From a virus, in IMG/VR virus record IMGVR_UViG_3300013295_000113, positions 1 through 21,771 of that record: DNA of 21,771 nt, one strand, 5' to 3'. This document shows, piece after piece, positions 1 to 7,687 of the stretch. The position numbers and the translations under genes were made by a program. A model generated the notes under the pieces. The model had not been told where the DNA came from. It saw only the letters and a list, made by a program, of their open reading frames with translations, and did no database searches. Position 1 is the stretch's first letter. The number at the start of each line of letters is the position of its first letter.

Positions 1-147
1 GTTCCCATTGTCGTTCGCCATCTTAGCAAGTTCACCATTCTGAGCAAGCGTAGCTAGTTCAAGCTGTGCCTTGGCCTTGGCTTCTGGGTCAGGAATTAAC
101 TTGTCTATCAGCTTGTTGCCGATGCCAAGGATTGAATCGAGTAACAT
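1..147 (-). CDS. Phage holin, three-transmembrane GTA-like family (3' end beyond window)
   Basis: Holins make lesions in the inner membrane at the end of infection. The visible 49 residues run MLLDSILGIGNKLIDKLIPD and continue with a PEAKAKAQLELATLAQNGE-type helix. This N-terminal pattern (ILGIG, LIDxLIPDPEAKAKA, LAQxGELAKMA) is what I know from the three-transmembrane holin family first described in gene transfer agents. The membrane segments would lie downstream, outside the window, so they cannot be checked. There are two in-frame ATGs, at 150 and 147. I prefer 147 because the AAAGG upstream then has a 6-base spacer, and because it makes a TGATG overlap with the stop of the preceding gene. 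The frame is open to base 1. It is the last of three small lysis-type genes. Confidence 0.75.
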   Translation of the reverse strand, partial: MLLDSILGIGNKLIDKLIPDPEAKAKAQLELATLAQNGELAKMANDNGN

Positions 148-410
148 CATTTACCTTTCTGGCGTTCTTCAAGCAACGTCACTTTGACGTGCAAGCTGTT
201 AATTTCTTTGTATATCTCTTCCTTGAGCTTATGCCGCGCTTCAGCCGACAACGGACTGTCCGTAGGCACACCTTGAGATGTAATCAGCGCAGGCATTGAG
301 CCTTCAATCTTGGTCAATCGAGTGTTGAACGACGACACTTCACCAAGGAGCCATGCCAAAGAAGCAACGACGATGGGAACCACCGCCTTCATCACGTCTG
401 ACCAATTCAT
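147..410 (-). CDS. Small membrane protein with N-terminal TM helix and coiled coil, probable lysis accessory
   Basis: The 87-residue product begins MNWSDVMKAVVPIVVASLAW. A single hydrophobic helix spans about residues 8-24 and is followed by a charged, probably coiled-coil tail (about 56-84, SAEARHKLKEEIYKEI and on). This single-pass layout fits an inner-membrane spanin subunit or an anti-holin, but no diagnostic motif decides between them. I chose ATG 410 because GGGGAG precedes it by 9 bases; a start at 461 would overlap the upstream gene by about 50 bases without gain. There is one base between the upstream stop and this start, and the stop overlaps the next (holin) start, so the three genes are probably translationally coupled. 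Small proteins of this appearance occur in aquatic phages. The role is inferred from topology and position. Confidence 0.7.
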   Translation of the reverse strand: MNWSDVMKAVVPIVVASLAWLLGEVSSFNTRLTKIEGSMPALITSQGVPTDSPLSAEARHKLKEEIYKEINSLHVKVTLLEERQKGK

Positions 411-411
411 G

Positions 412-891
412 TCAATGTCTCCCCATAAAATCAACGTACTGCATAGTGCCCCATGCGACAAGTGTCACCAGACCAGCGCCAGTAATGGCTAGCAGCACAA
501 TCGTAATAGCTTCCTCAATCTCTTGCTTGCGCTTTGCCTTGGCCTTCTCTGCCGCAATTTCTTCGCTCTTGCGTTTAGCCACGATGTTGTTGCGCTCTAC
601 CATGATAGCCTGCCACACACCAGCTTGGCCTGACCAGATCAGGTGTTGCTTTAGTTCATCCTCAGCGTCTTGCAGCATCTTGGCGTGCATGACCGACTCA
701 AACGCCTGCGCCGTGTCCGACTTCCCAAACGTCTTCTTGGGCTGTGTAGCGGCCTTGGCTACAACATCCTTTGCCTCAAAAAACTTCATCAAGTCACCGC
801 TAATGCCTTGAAGGTCCTTGCCCATTTTAATCGCGGCTTGGATACCCTTTATGGCAGCTTGGGCAGCGGCAAAAGCGGTAAAGGGGTCCAT
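412..891 (-). CDS. Helical protein with C-terminal TM segment, conserved in aquatic phages, function unknown
   Basis: The 159-residue product begins MDPFTAFAAAQAAIKGIQAA. Most of it looks helical. Residues 33-90 carry a pattern I recognise from aquatic phage genomes (GDLMKFFEAKDVVAKA, FGKSDTAQAFE, ELKQHLIWSGQAGVW). A highly charged Lys/Glu/Ala helix (about 99-127) leads into one hydrophobic segment (about 128-148, AITIVLLAITGAGLVTLVAW) and a short tail. Its place directly before a small membrane protein and a holin suggests a role in lysis or a membrane-associated late function, but the family has no function I can name. The 32-base gap upstream shows no good Shine-Dalgarno site before the ATG, so initiation may be weak or coupled to the preceding fibre gene. 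Confidence 0.7.
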   Translation of the reverse strand: MDPFTAFAAAQAAIKGIQAAIKMGKDLQGISGDLMKFFEAKDVVAKAATQPKKTFGKSDTAQAFESVMHAKMLQDAEDELKQHLIWSGQAGVWQAIMVERNNIVAKRKSEEIAAEKAKAKRKQEIEEAITIVLLAITGAGLVTLVAWGTMQYVDFMGRH

Positions 892-923
892 GACTAAAAT
901 TCTGCGTACTAGTGCATCTATGT

Positions 924-2219
924 TTATCGCGCTTCCAGTGCCGCAATACGGGCGGTTAGAGATTCAATAGTTGCAAGTGCTTTTTGCAAAGACATAACAG
1001 TTACCGCCAAAACAGAACGGTCATAGTAACCCCACGGCTTTCCCTCTTCTGGGGTTGGTGCTGCTTCTGGGCCAATTGCAGAATTTACATTCTGCGCGTA
1101 AAAACCTAGCTGCCTATCAGTTCCAAAAGTTTCTTTTTTCTCTTCGTTGTAATACCAATACCCAGGCTCCAACTTGTTAAGCATAGAATCAGGGTCAACA
1201 GGAGCACCGTCTTTAATTTTCCATGTTTCATCTGAAACAGAAGATATGACGCCAGCCGCTGAAAATGTTGCTGCACCAGCGCCATACGCTGACATAGTAA
1301 CAATGCCGCTGTCATTAATAACAAAATCATCTCGCCATGCGCCAGTAGTTCCTTGTTGAATTTTAAATAATCCAGCCGCAGTTGCGGAGGGATTACTTAC
1401 ATTGACAATACGAGAACCGTAAAAATCAGCCGCTGAATAACCGAGGTGTAATCCAGTTGTTTGTAAACCTGCTGAATTATTTTGAATGTCTAATTTCGCT
1501 CTGGCATCGTTAATTGCGCCACCGCTAAGCAACACTAGGTTACTGAGTGCATCAATACGCATAGCCTCTGCGCCACTTCTGTACCATATATGCTGTCCTG
1601 TAAATGCTCCCGATGGCCCATAAATAAAATTATTAGAGCCATTTATTGTAAGCATTGCCAAATCTGTGCCAGAAGTATTTTTAAACTGCAAAGATATGTT
1701 GTTATTGAGGTTTACGTTGCCGCTAGAGTCGATACGCACACGTTCTGTGTTGGCTGAACCCGTACAAAATTGCAATGTACTTGCATCACCAATAATTCTG
1801 GCTTGATCTACGCTATTGGCTTGAAATGCAACCAAAGAAACATTGCTAGTTGCAGCATTTAATACTTGTGCTGCAAAGCCTGAAGATGCTTTTACAGTTA
1901 AAGTTACGTTTGCCCCTTCTACATGGAGCCTAGACGTTGGACTTGTAGTACCAATGCCTAAATTATTGCCGTCAAACGTCAAGTTGGAAGAGCCTGCAAC
2001 AAGCCCACTGCTGTTGTACAGCACCTGAGTTGTGGTGCTGGAACCTACACCACCCTTGGTGCCAATCACCTGCACCACGTTGCTGGAGTCCTTGTAGAAC
2101 AGCTTGCCGTCAAACGTATTGATGGCAAGCTCGCCAGCAGCCAAATTGGCAGCCAATGGCACATTGGTTGTAGTGGCACTGTAGTACAGCTTAATGGGGG
2201 TGAAACCTGATGCAGCCAT
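924..2219 (-). CDS. Tail fibre protein with C-terminal S74-type intramolecular chaperone
   Basis: The 431-residue fibre has an N-terminal segment (about 1-53) of the kind seen in phage fibres: ANLAAGELAINTFDGKLFYK followed by DSSNVVQVIG. The middle is Ser/Thr/Asn-rich beta repeat sequence, including LGIGTTSPTSRLHV near residue 87. The C-terminal 103 residues (from about 329) match the S74 peptidase/chaperone layout: SDETWK at 329-334 corresponds to the SDxRxK autocleavage site, then LEPGYWYYN, LGFYAQNVN, and a final helix ending LQKALATIESLTARIAALEA. In this family the domain trimerises the fibre, then cuts itself off before the Ser. The Arg usual at the fourth position is Thr here; Ser and Lys are kept. 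The ribosome site AAGGA overlaps the upstream stop. It is the last of the fibre genes and probably helps determine host range. Confidence 0.85.
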   Translation of the reverse strand: MAASGFTPIKLYYSATTTNVPLAANLAAGELAINTFDGKLFYKDSSNVVQVIGTKGGVGSSTTTQVLYNSSGLVAGSSNLTFDGNNLGIGTTSPTSRLHVEGANVTLTVKASSGFAAQVLNAATSNVSLVAFQANSVDQARIIGDASTLQFCTGSANTERVRIDSSGNVNLNNNISLQFKNTSGTDLAMLTINGSNNFIYGPSGAFTGQHIWYRSGAEAMRIDALSNLVLLSGGAINDARAKLDIQNNSAGLQTTGLHLGYSAADFYGSRIVNVSNPSATAAGLFKIQQGTTGAWRDDFVINDSGIVTMSAYGAGAATFSAAGVISSVSDETWKIKDGAPVDPDSMLNKLEPGYWYYNEEKKETFGTDRQLGFYAQNVNSAIGPEAAPTPEEGKPWGYYDRSVLAVTVMSLQKALATIESLTARIAALEAR

Positions 2220-2228
2220 GTTCTGTCC

Positions 2229-5200
2229 TTAGAAGAATGTGAAGAAGCCGGAAACGGGAGGCTTTGTAAACAGCCAGCCCGTATTATTACCGCCGTTTGT
2301 GTTGGTCGTTGACGTGGCGTCCCACACCGCCCCTCCGGTGGCGCTGCTGTCGGTGATGTGCAAGTACGTCACCGAGTCAGTTCCGCTTGCTTGACTAATC
2401 GTTGCTTGTGTTCCGGGCGTTGTAGCTTGCAGGTATTTTTGGTTTGTGCCGGTAGTAACAAACGAATTTACGGTGCTGGTTGTGCCGGACTTTAGTTGAA
2501 CAGTGCCGTTGGTGAATGTCAGTGTCCGAGTAGAACCTAGCGTAAACGCATCCTGCATGGCCCATGTTCCGCCTACGCCGTCAAACGTTACTGGATAATC
2601 TATTGTATTTCCTGCGCTGGTAATTGTCTTTGGGCCAGAGGTGGCTGCAAAAGTAATTGTTTGAAGCGCTGCCTGTTCTAAGAACATTCCTGAACTTAAA
2701 GTCAAACTACCGTACAAAATCTTACTTCCAAGGTTGCCAAGCGTACCAGAAAAGCCAGTAAAGTCTACGTTATTCCAATGTACATAAACATAAACAGTAT
2801 CAGTTCCCGCAGTAATTTTTAAGTTCATTGCTACTGCTTCACTACCGCCTGCAATATCTCCAATATCCAAATATCTTACGCCAAAACCGCCAGTATAGTA
2901 AGCTTCAAAATTTGAAGTTCCGGTATAACTAAAGTTTGTTGCGATGTCAAAGTTAATTGGCGCGCTGTTGTTTGAAGTAACAACAATCTTACCCGTACCA
3001 AATGCAAGTACACGGAGGTTGGTGTTGCTTGAGTAAAAACTTCCAGTAGTTAGCGTGTAGCCGTTTAAATCCAATGCACCAGCGGTTAAAGTGCAAATGC
3101 GACCAGCACCGGAAGTCAGGTCGTCTTGAAGCTTGAAAATAACATCTGTTGGAGTGGCTGCGGTACTATTGAAGATAAACGGATTGTCAAACACAACACT
3201 AGCGGTAGTAATAGTCCTTGTCCCCGCTACCGCCCCAGCAAAGGTAAATGTTCCAGTACCAGCAGTCTTGGTCATCGGCTGTGAGCCATTTCCAGTAGAC
3301 GCCTTAAAATTTCCGTAGATAGTTGGGATTGCGTTTGCCAGTGCGCCTGCGTACCCTGTTGGGTTTGTTCCATCTGTAAAGTCTAAATCACGCACAGAGC
3401 CGGTAGTAATCGTTAATATTCCAGTACCCGCAGAAATCCTAAACGAAATGCTATTGGTTTCAGTAACCGCGCCGGGTGAAATAGTTCGTGTAGACGCTGT
3501 ATTGGCATTGACAATAACCAACGGAGTGCCGCTGACTGTGGTAGTCGTACTTCCGGTGAATACCGTGCCCGCTATGGTTAGGGTGGTAGTAATGGTACCT
3601 GTTGACCCAAACGCTATCGTGTTCGCCCCAGCGCCGCAAGTAAAATTAACTACAGATAAATTTTTATTGGCAAAATCTAAAGTACCGGCGGTCAATGTAA
3701 GGTTACCCGTGTTGTTGGGTAGCGTTACTGGGCTTAAATCTACTGTTGTGTTTACAGCCAAGGTAAGTCCCCAGCCGGGGGAATCTACAAAAAGTTGACT
3801 CAAACGAATAGTAAGACCTGCAGAGTTTAAGGTCTGGATGGCCCCCTGCCCGCAAAACGTCCATGTAGGCGACCCCGTAACGGTAGTCATCGTCATGGCA
3901 GTTGTCAGTGTCACGTCACCGTAGAAGAAAGGGTCTAGGTTAGCTTGTGTCCAGTTAAAAGCCAATGTGCGCCCGCTTAAATCGAGCGCGCCTATGTTCC
4001 AGTTAGCGTCAATCGTGATGGTATTTCCAGTACGCAAACCGTCGCCTGTTGTGGCTCCAGCGTTATCAATAATACAAGTGTCTTGCGCCAGCGGAAAGTT
4101 GTTTAGTGCTGGGGTTCCGCCTGAAGATGTAGCCCATGCAGTTCCAGACCAGCTTGCACTTGCGCCATTTACCGTACTCCAGTATTTTGTGGCCCCCGCG
4201 CCAAACGTGATGTTGCTGTTGTTCCTGCAATTACCAAGCCGCGTGCCTGACCATGTACCCGCAGCGCCTGCTGCAACAATGTCTCTAAGATCAACATCCG
4301 CTAAGGTTGCAATAGCAGCAACAGTAAAAGTCCGCTGAGTGCCTACCGCGCTGCTTCGGAGCCAAAGCCTACGCACTGCGGTGTTTGCGGTTCCAATAGT
4401 CAGCGTTCCGGTAACAGTTTGATCTCCTGAAAAACCTATAGCACCAATACCGCTAGAGGTTCTAGAAGTAAAAGTTAAGGCGGTGTAGGTGTTTGAACCA
4501 GTGATAGTGACAGTAGCTAAAGCTGGGCTTGTAAACTGAACAGTACCGTATGTTAGGCCATTACCCCCAAACGTAGGTGAACCGTTTGAGCAAATAATGG
4601 TAGAAGACGCTCCGCTAAAGGTTAAGCTGGTCGCGTTTGGGTTTATTTGAAAACCACCAGTCGCAGTAAAAGTTAGTGTCGAAGAATTAAAAGTAATAGA
4701 CTTAAAAATACCGTTAGCCGAACCATAAGATGCAGCGTTAATGGCATAATTTGCACCAGTGTTAAACGTACCTGAAGTTACAGTAAAGTTTCCGGTGGTT
4801 GTTAGGGTGCTTCCAAGAGTCCATCCCCCGCTTGGATTAATAAACGTAACCGCCATTGTTCCCAACGTCACGGTGTTACCGTTTGTGGTAACGGTTTTTC
4901 CAGTGGTGGACGCCACGAAGTTTATGGCTGCGCCGGAGGTCGTAGTGAATACAACACCTGTGGCAGCATTTAACCAACTTCCGTAGCAATTGATTACTGA
5001 AGTAGCCGCAGAGGTGATCGTCACGTTACCAACGGCAGGGCCAGCAATTGTAATGTTTTGCGCTACCGCATTAGTTCCCACCGTGACCGCATATGCAGTG
5101 GCGTTTGATAGGGCGTTAAACTCAGCGTTATCTGCAGCCGTAGGTACGCCAGCACCGCCAGCGCCTCCGATGCTAGTAGCCCAGTGTGTGGTATCCGTGG

Positions 5201-5243
5201 CGTCCCAAGTTCCGTCCCCGCCAACCCAGTAGTAGGTTGCCAT
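2229..5243 (-). CDS. Large beta-repeat adhesin / tail fibre-like protein
   Basis: The 1004-residue product is rich in Thr, Ser, Gly and Asn, with long runs of alternating beta pattern such as TTGNFTVTSGTFNTG and SGTLGNLGSKILYGSLTL. This suggests a beta-helix or beta-solenoid, as in autotransporter-like adhesins. It starts with a Trp-rich header, MATYYWVGGDGTWDATDTTH, followed by GGAGGAGVPTAADNAEF. A second, diverged header begins near residue 352 (KYWSTVNGASASWSGTAWAT, then FPLAQDTCIIDNAG), so the protein seems built from two related modules. It ends with NTNGGNNTGWLF, a tail motif I know from other surface proteins of this type, and then a short aromatic end. A strong GAGGAG site lies just before the ATG. 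Lying between two other fibre genes, it is probably a receptor-binding or polysaccharide-contacting appendage; no catalytic motif was seen. Confidence 0.75.
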   Translation of the reverse strand: MATYYWVGGDGTWDATDTTHWATSIGGAGGAGVPTAADNAEFNALSNATAYAVTVGTNAVAQNITIAGPAVGNVTITSAATSVINCYGSWLNAATGVVFTTTSGAAINFVASTTGKTVTTNGNTVTLGTMAVTFINPSGGWTLGSTLTTTGNFTVTSGTFNTGANYAINAASYGSANGIFKSITFNSSTLTFTATGGFQINPNATSLTFSGASSTIICSNGSPTFGGNGLTYGTVQFTSPALATVTITGSNTYTALTFTSRTSSGIGAIGFSGDQTVTGTLTIGTANTAVRRLWLRSSAVGTQRTFTVAAIATLADVDLRDIVAAGAAGTWSGTRLGNCRNNSNITFGAGATKYWSTVNGASASWSGTAWATSSGGTPALNNFPLAQDTCIIDNAGATTGDGLRTGNTITIDANWNIGALDLSGRTLAFNWTQANLDPFFYGDVTLTTAMTMTTVTGSPTWTFCGQGAIQTLNSAGLTIRLSQLFVDSPGWGLTLAVNTTVDLSPVTLPNNTGNLTLTAGTLDFANKNLSVVNFTCGAGANTIAFGSTGTITTTLTIAGTVFTGSTTTTVSGTPLVIVNANTASTRTISPGAVTETNSISFRISAGTGILTITTGSVRDLDFTDGTNPTGYAGALANAIPTIYGNFKASTGNGSQPMTKTAGTGTFTFAGAVAGTRTITTASVVFDNPFIFNSTAATPTDVIFKLQDDLTSGAGRICTLTAGALDLNGYTLTTGSFYSSNTNLRVLAFGTGKIVVTSNNSAPINFDIATNFSYTGTSNFEAYYTGGFGVRYLDIGDIAGGSEAVAMNLKITAGTDTVYVYVHWNNVDFTGFSGTLGNLGSKILYGSLTLSSGMFLEQAALQTITFAATSGPKTITSAGNTIDYPVTFDGVGGTWAMQDAFTLGSTRTLTFTNGTVQLKSGTTSTVNSFVTTGTNQKYLQATTPGTQATISQASGTDSVTYLHITDSSATGGAVWDATSTTNTNGGNNTGWLFTKPPVSGFFTFF

Positions 5244-5245
5244 GA

Positions 5246-5410
5246 CTACTCCTCAGAAAGGGGTGAGGTTATAGCCGCAAGCCACGTATCGTACCGGGCC
5301 TGCTTCATGGCTTCGATCTCGGCGTCAGTCATGGTTTGGCCATCAAGCAAGACGATGGCGTCCGCGTATTTGCCGTAGGGGCTAACAAACTCAAAGTCGA
5401 TTTTTACCAT
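5246..5410 (-). CDS. Small 54-residue protein between fibre genes, function unknown
   Basis: The product begins MVKIDFEFVSPYGKYADAIV and ends in an acidic helix (TDAEIEAMKQARYDTWLAAI, then SPLSEE). Short proteins of this shape, with FxFxxPYGxYxDA and a DEEIE-like helix, recur beside fibre genes in aquatic phages, so I consider it real despite its size. ATG 5410 lies one base after the stop of the preceding fibre gene. A longer in-frame start at 5569 was not used because it adds a Pro/Ser/Thr-rich stretch that overlaps the fibre gene and does not resemble a natural protein. The stop is two bases before the next start. A fibre-assembly chaperone is one possibility from position alone; nothing in the sequence proves it. 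Confidence 0.65.
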   Translation of the reverse strand: MVKIDFEFVSPYGKYADAIVLLDGQTMTDAEIEAMKQARYDTWLAAITSPLSEE

Positions 5411-5411
5411 G

Positions 5412-6467
5412 TCAGAACCCAAAGACTTTAGCCAGCAACTGCCACTTGGTTGCCGTTGAGTTGTAAATGAACCCGACGTAGTCGTACTTGGAAGTCCCAG
5501 TGGTTGCTGTGGGCAGCGCAAGGTCGGTGGACCCGGCGAATATGGCGTTCCAAGAGAACACCTGGGCATTGGTGCATTGCAGGCGCAGGATGAACTTTTG
5601 GCCGTTTATGGGTGTCCCAGAGGGCTGCGCAACAATCAGCGTGCCCGCAAGTTGGGTATTGGTCTGTACGGCCACGTCAGTGGTGCCTACGTTTACGTTA
5701 ATAGTGTAGCCGTCAGCCAGCACCGTAGTACGCGGTGGCACAGTAATAGCAGTGGTTGCTGTAGTTGCTGTGGTGGCTGTTGTAGCCAGCGTGGCGGTTG
5801 CAGCATTGCCACCTATGGACAGCGCCGCTGCTGTGCCTGTAAGGCCCGTTCCTGCGCCACTGAAAGCGTTTGCCGTCATGGTGCCCGACACGGTAGGGCT
5901 GTTGGCCAAGGACACCGTTGGCGCCCCTCCCGACCCATTGCCGTTGGTCACCGTAATGTTGGTGGAACCCGTAAGGGTAACCGGTGTGGCAGTTGCGCCT
6001 GCGATGGCTAGCAACCCGGTGCCAGACTGCGACGCGATATTGGCTGTAAGCCCAGACAAAGCCACCGTAGGATTACCCGATACGCCGGAGCCGTTGGTTA
6101 CTGCAATACCTGACCCACTGACTGCAATAGATCGATTGACCAACGTGGCGGTCGCGTTCTTGACAACAAAGCCGGTGCTCAGGGCATTGAACAGGGCAAG
6201 TGCGCCGGTTAGGCCGATACTAAACACCCCTTGCCCGCCAGTGTCTGTCAGGACCAACCCAGTGCCGCCTACATACCCGAACTGGCGGCTTTGGGCAAGC
6301 GTGGGCTCGTTGTTGACCGTCAGGTAGGTTTGTGTTTGCGATAATATCGCACCGGCCAAAGCCGACGCGGTGGTTTGCACCGTAACGCCATTTTGCACGA
6401 CGGGCACAAGTTCAGCGCCAGTTATAGCGCCTGCTGCAGGTAGTTGTGATATGCGAATGTTTGACAT
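5412..6467 (-). CDS. Tail fibre / appendage protein
   Basis: The 351-residue product begins with ISQLPAAGAITGAELVPVVQ and NGVTVQTTA (about 6-35), an N-terminal module often found on phage fibres and probably the virion attachment part. The middle is made of short Gly/Thr/Asn-rich beta repeats (SGSGIAVTNGSGVSGNPTV, TGSTNITVTNGNGSGGAPTV). A low-complexity Ala/Thr linker follows at about 220-242 (GNAATATLATTATTATTATT). The C-terminal part (about 280-351, GQKFILRLQCTNAQVFSWN to YDYVGFIYNSTATKWQLLA) looks like a compact beta tip domain. It is the first gene of the fibre block. The 45-base gap upstream has no convincing ribosome site, which is odd for a structural gene. Attachment or receptor binding is inferred from layout. 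Confidence 0.8.
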   Translation of the reverse strand: MSNIRISQLPAAGAITGAELVPVVQNGVTVQTTASALAGAILSQTQTYLTVNNEPTLAQSRQFGYVGGTGLVLTDTGGQGVFSIGLTGALALFNALSTGFVVKNATATLVNRSIAVSGSGIAVTNGSGVSGNPTVALSGLTANIASQSGTGLLAIAGATATPVTLTGSTNITVTNGNGSGGAPTVSLANSPTVSGTMTANAFSGAGTGLTGTAAALSIGGNAATATLATTATTATTATTAITVPPRTTVLADGYTINVNVGTTDVAVQTNTQLAGTLIVAQPSGTPINGQKFILRLQCTNAQVFSWNAIFAGSTDLALPTATTGTSKYDYVGFIYNSTATKWQLLAKVFGF

Positions 6468-6512
6468 ACTTGTATAGGCATTTTACATTGTTAAGTTACA
6501 CTATGCATAACG

Positions 6513-7322
6513 CTAAGGCTGCGTATTATCCATTAAGCATCCAATCGCCAAAAGCGTAATACTGTGCGTACCACTATGCACTGAGGCTCTCCAACGCAAG
6601 TCAGTTTTTTGTGGCTGCGTAATAGGTATAGCACGTGCAACTACGTAAGATAGTTGAAATGTTGATTGCAAAAGCGTTAAAGTTACCGGGTTACTGCCTG
6701 CGTTGTTAGTTGTTTTTACGTCTAATGTAATGTACTCTGCGCCACTTGCACTACCTGCAAACGAGTCAATTTGATATAGTAGCAACGTGTAGCCATTAGG
6801 CACAGTGTAGTACCCGCCTTGCGACTTGCCGTACGTTGCTGTTATGTACCCATACGTTATGCCGCCATTGGTGCAAGAAATGTTGCCAACATTTGCAGTT
6901 TGCCCAGCAGCAGGCCGCAGCATCACAAGCACGTTTACGCGCAAAAACTGGTTTGTGGTTGCAACGCCTGTAACGCCATTTAGCGTTACTATTTCAGTAA
7001 TTTGATTGTAGCTGGAATCTAACCCCGAAACAAAAACTTGTGCAACACCTGTGTCAGTAGCTGATGAGCTTACAAGCGTCATCGTAACAGCTGCTGCGGG
7101 GAAAACATACTCAGTACTGCCGCCTAACTCCCAAATAGTACGAATCGTAGTACTTTGCGCTGGTCCAAGAGCAAACAAGTTAAAAACTGTAGTGCCAGCA
7201 ACTTTACCTCGCCCAACTTGCGACAGCCAATCAGCTGAAACAGTTGAAATCTCATTATTGGGTACTACGTAAACAGGGGTACTTACTGAAGCGCCTTGCG
7301 GTGGGAAGTAGTTAATTGTCAT
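6513..7322 (-). CDS. Beta-rich virion protein, probable tail or connector component
   Basis: The 269-residue product begins MTINYFPPQGASVSTPVYVV. Its centre contains VFVSGLDSSYNQITEIVTLN followed by GVTGVATTNQFLRVN, a pattern I know from virion proteins of marine and freshwater phages that resembles a beta-sandwich domain. The C-terminal third continues in beta pattern (GYYTVPNGYTLLLYQIDSF, TLLQSTFQLSYVVARAIPI). The start overlaps the stop of the previous gene by four bases (ATGA), and a G-rich stretch (GCGGGGGGC) lies 8-10 bases upstream. A related pattern (ISGYDYYGQPMSEII) occurs in the product of 12930-13985, so the two may share a fold. No enzymatic motif is visible. A structural role follows from position between the adaptor and the fibres. 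Confidence 0.65.
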   Translation of the reverse strand: MTINYFPPQGASVSTPVYVVPNNEISTVSADWLSQVGRGKVAGTTVFNLFALGPAQSTTIRTIWELGGSTEYVFPAAAVTMTLVSSSATDTGVAQVFVSGLDSSYNQITEIVTLNGVTGVATTNQFLRVNVLVMLRPAAGQTANVGNISCTNGGITYGYITATYGKSQGGYYTVPNGYTLLLYQIDSFAGSASGAEYITLDVKTTNNAGSNPVTLTLLQSTFQLSYVVARAIPITQPQKTDLRWRASVHSGTHSITLLAIGCLMDNTQP

Positions 7323-7687
7323 ATGTACAGCCCCCCGCTAATAGTAACAGTGAGCCCTGTGGTTGACGCCTTACCTTGAATAGACCAAAGACCTGAAAGC
7401 ACTTGCTCGCCTGTCCATTGCACAGTTTGCCCGTTTACAAGTGAGCAATTATAGAATATTGCATTGCCTGTACCTGCTGTGTCAACAGGTGACACCAAAT
7501 GTATATTAAAAGTTGCAGTAGCGCCACTAGTATTCACCACAGTAATATCACGTATGGCGGTTAATGCTTGCGTAGGCGCAAGATAAAAGACTGCAACAGA
7601 CGTAGTTAGCGCAGCTTGCGTTATAAATGTAGGCGTAGCTGTTTGATACTTAGCACGCGGAACAAATAGATTATTGTTGTATGGCAT
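7319..7687 (-). CDS. Small beta-sandwich-like virion protein, function unknown
   Basis: The 122-residue product begins MPYNNNLFVPRAKYQTATPT. The body follows a pattern common in phage genomes: TAIRDITVVNTSGATATFNI, a Gly/Ala loop, NAIFYNCSLVNGQTVQWTGE, then GKASTTGLTVTISGG at the end. Families with this IxxIxVxNTS...AIxxxxxLxxxxTxxW...KAS...VTxSG layout are predicted beta-sandwich proteins coded near tail or fibre genes. I do not know a proven role. The start overlaps the stop of the preceding gene (TAATG) and the stop overlaps the next start (ATGA), so it is translationally coupled on both sides. It could be a minor tail or decoration protein. Confidence 0.65.
   Translation of the reverse strand: MPYNNNLFVPRAKYQTATPTFITQAALTTSVAVFYLAPTQALTAIRDITVVNTSGATATFNIHLVSPVDTAGTGNAIFYNCSLVNGQTVQWTGEQVLSGLWSIQGKASTTGLTVTISGGLYI

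Noticed and set aside
5411-5569. Longer start for the 54-residue protein
   Set aside because: The extra 53 residues are Pro/Ser/Thr-rich, lie entirely inside the fibre gene in another frame, and ATG 5410 fits the one-base spacing seen elsewhere.
5752-6327. Long open frame on the plus strand (191 codons, Val/Ala/Pro-rich) opposite the fibre gene
   Set aside because: It is the antisense of a repetitive Thr/Gly/Asn-coding region, has no ribosome site and no recognisable family. The minus-strand fibre has clear motifs.
6468-6500. Promoter-like boxes (TTAACA and TATACA) before ATG 6467
   Set aside because: The spacing is about 12 bases, too short for a standard sigma-70 promoter, and the alternative box at 18 bases is a poor match. 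It is kept only as a finding, not a feature.
6505-6535. Possible hairpin at the end of the 269-residue protein gene (ACGC / GCGT)
   Set aside because: The stem is only about four base pairs and no T tract follows, so it is not a credible terminator.
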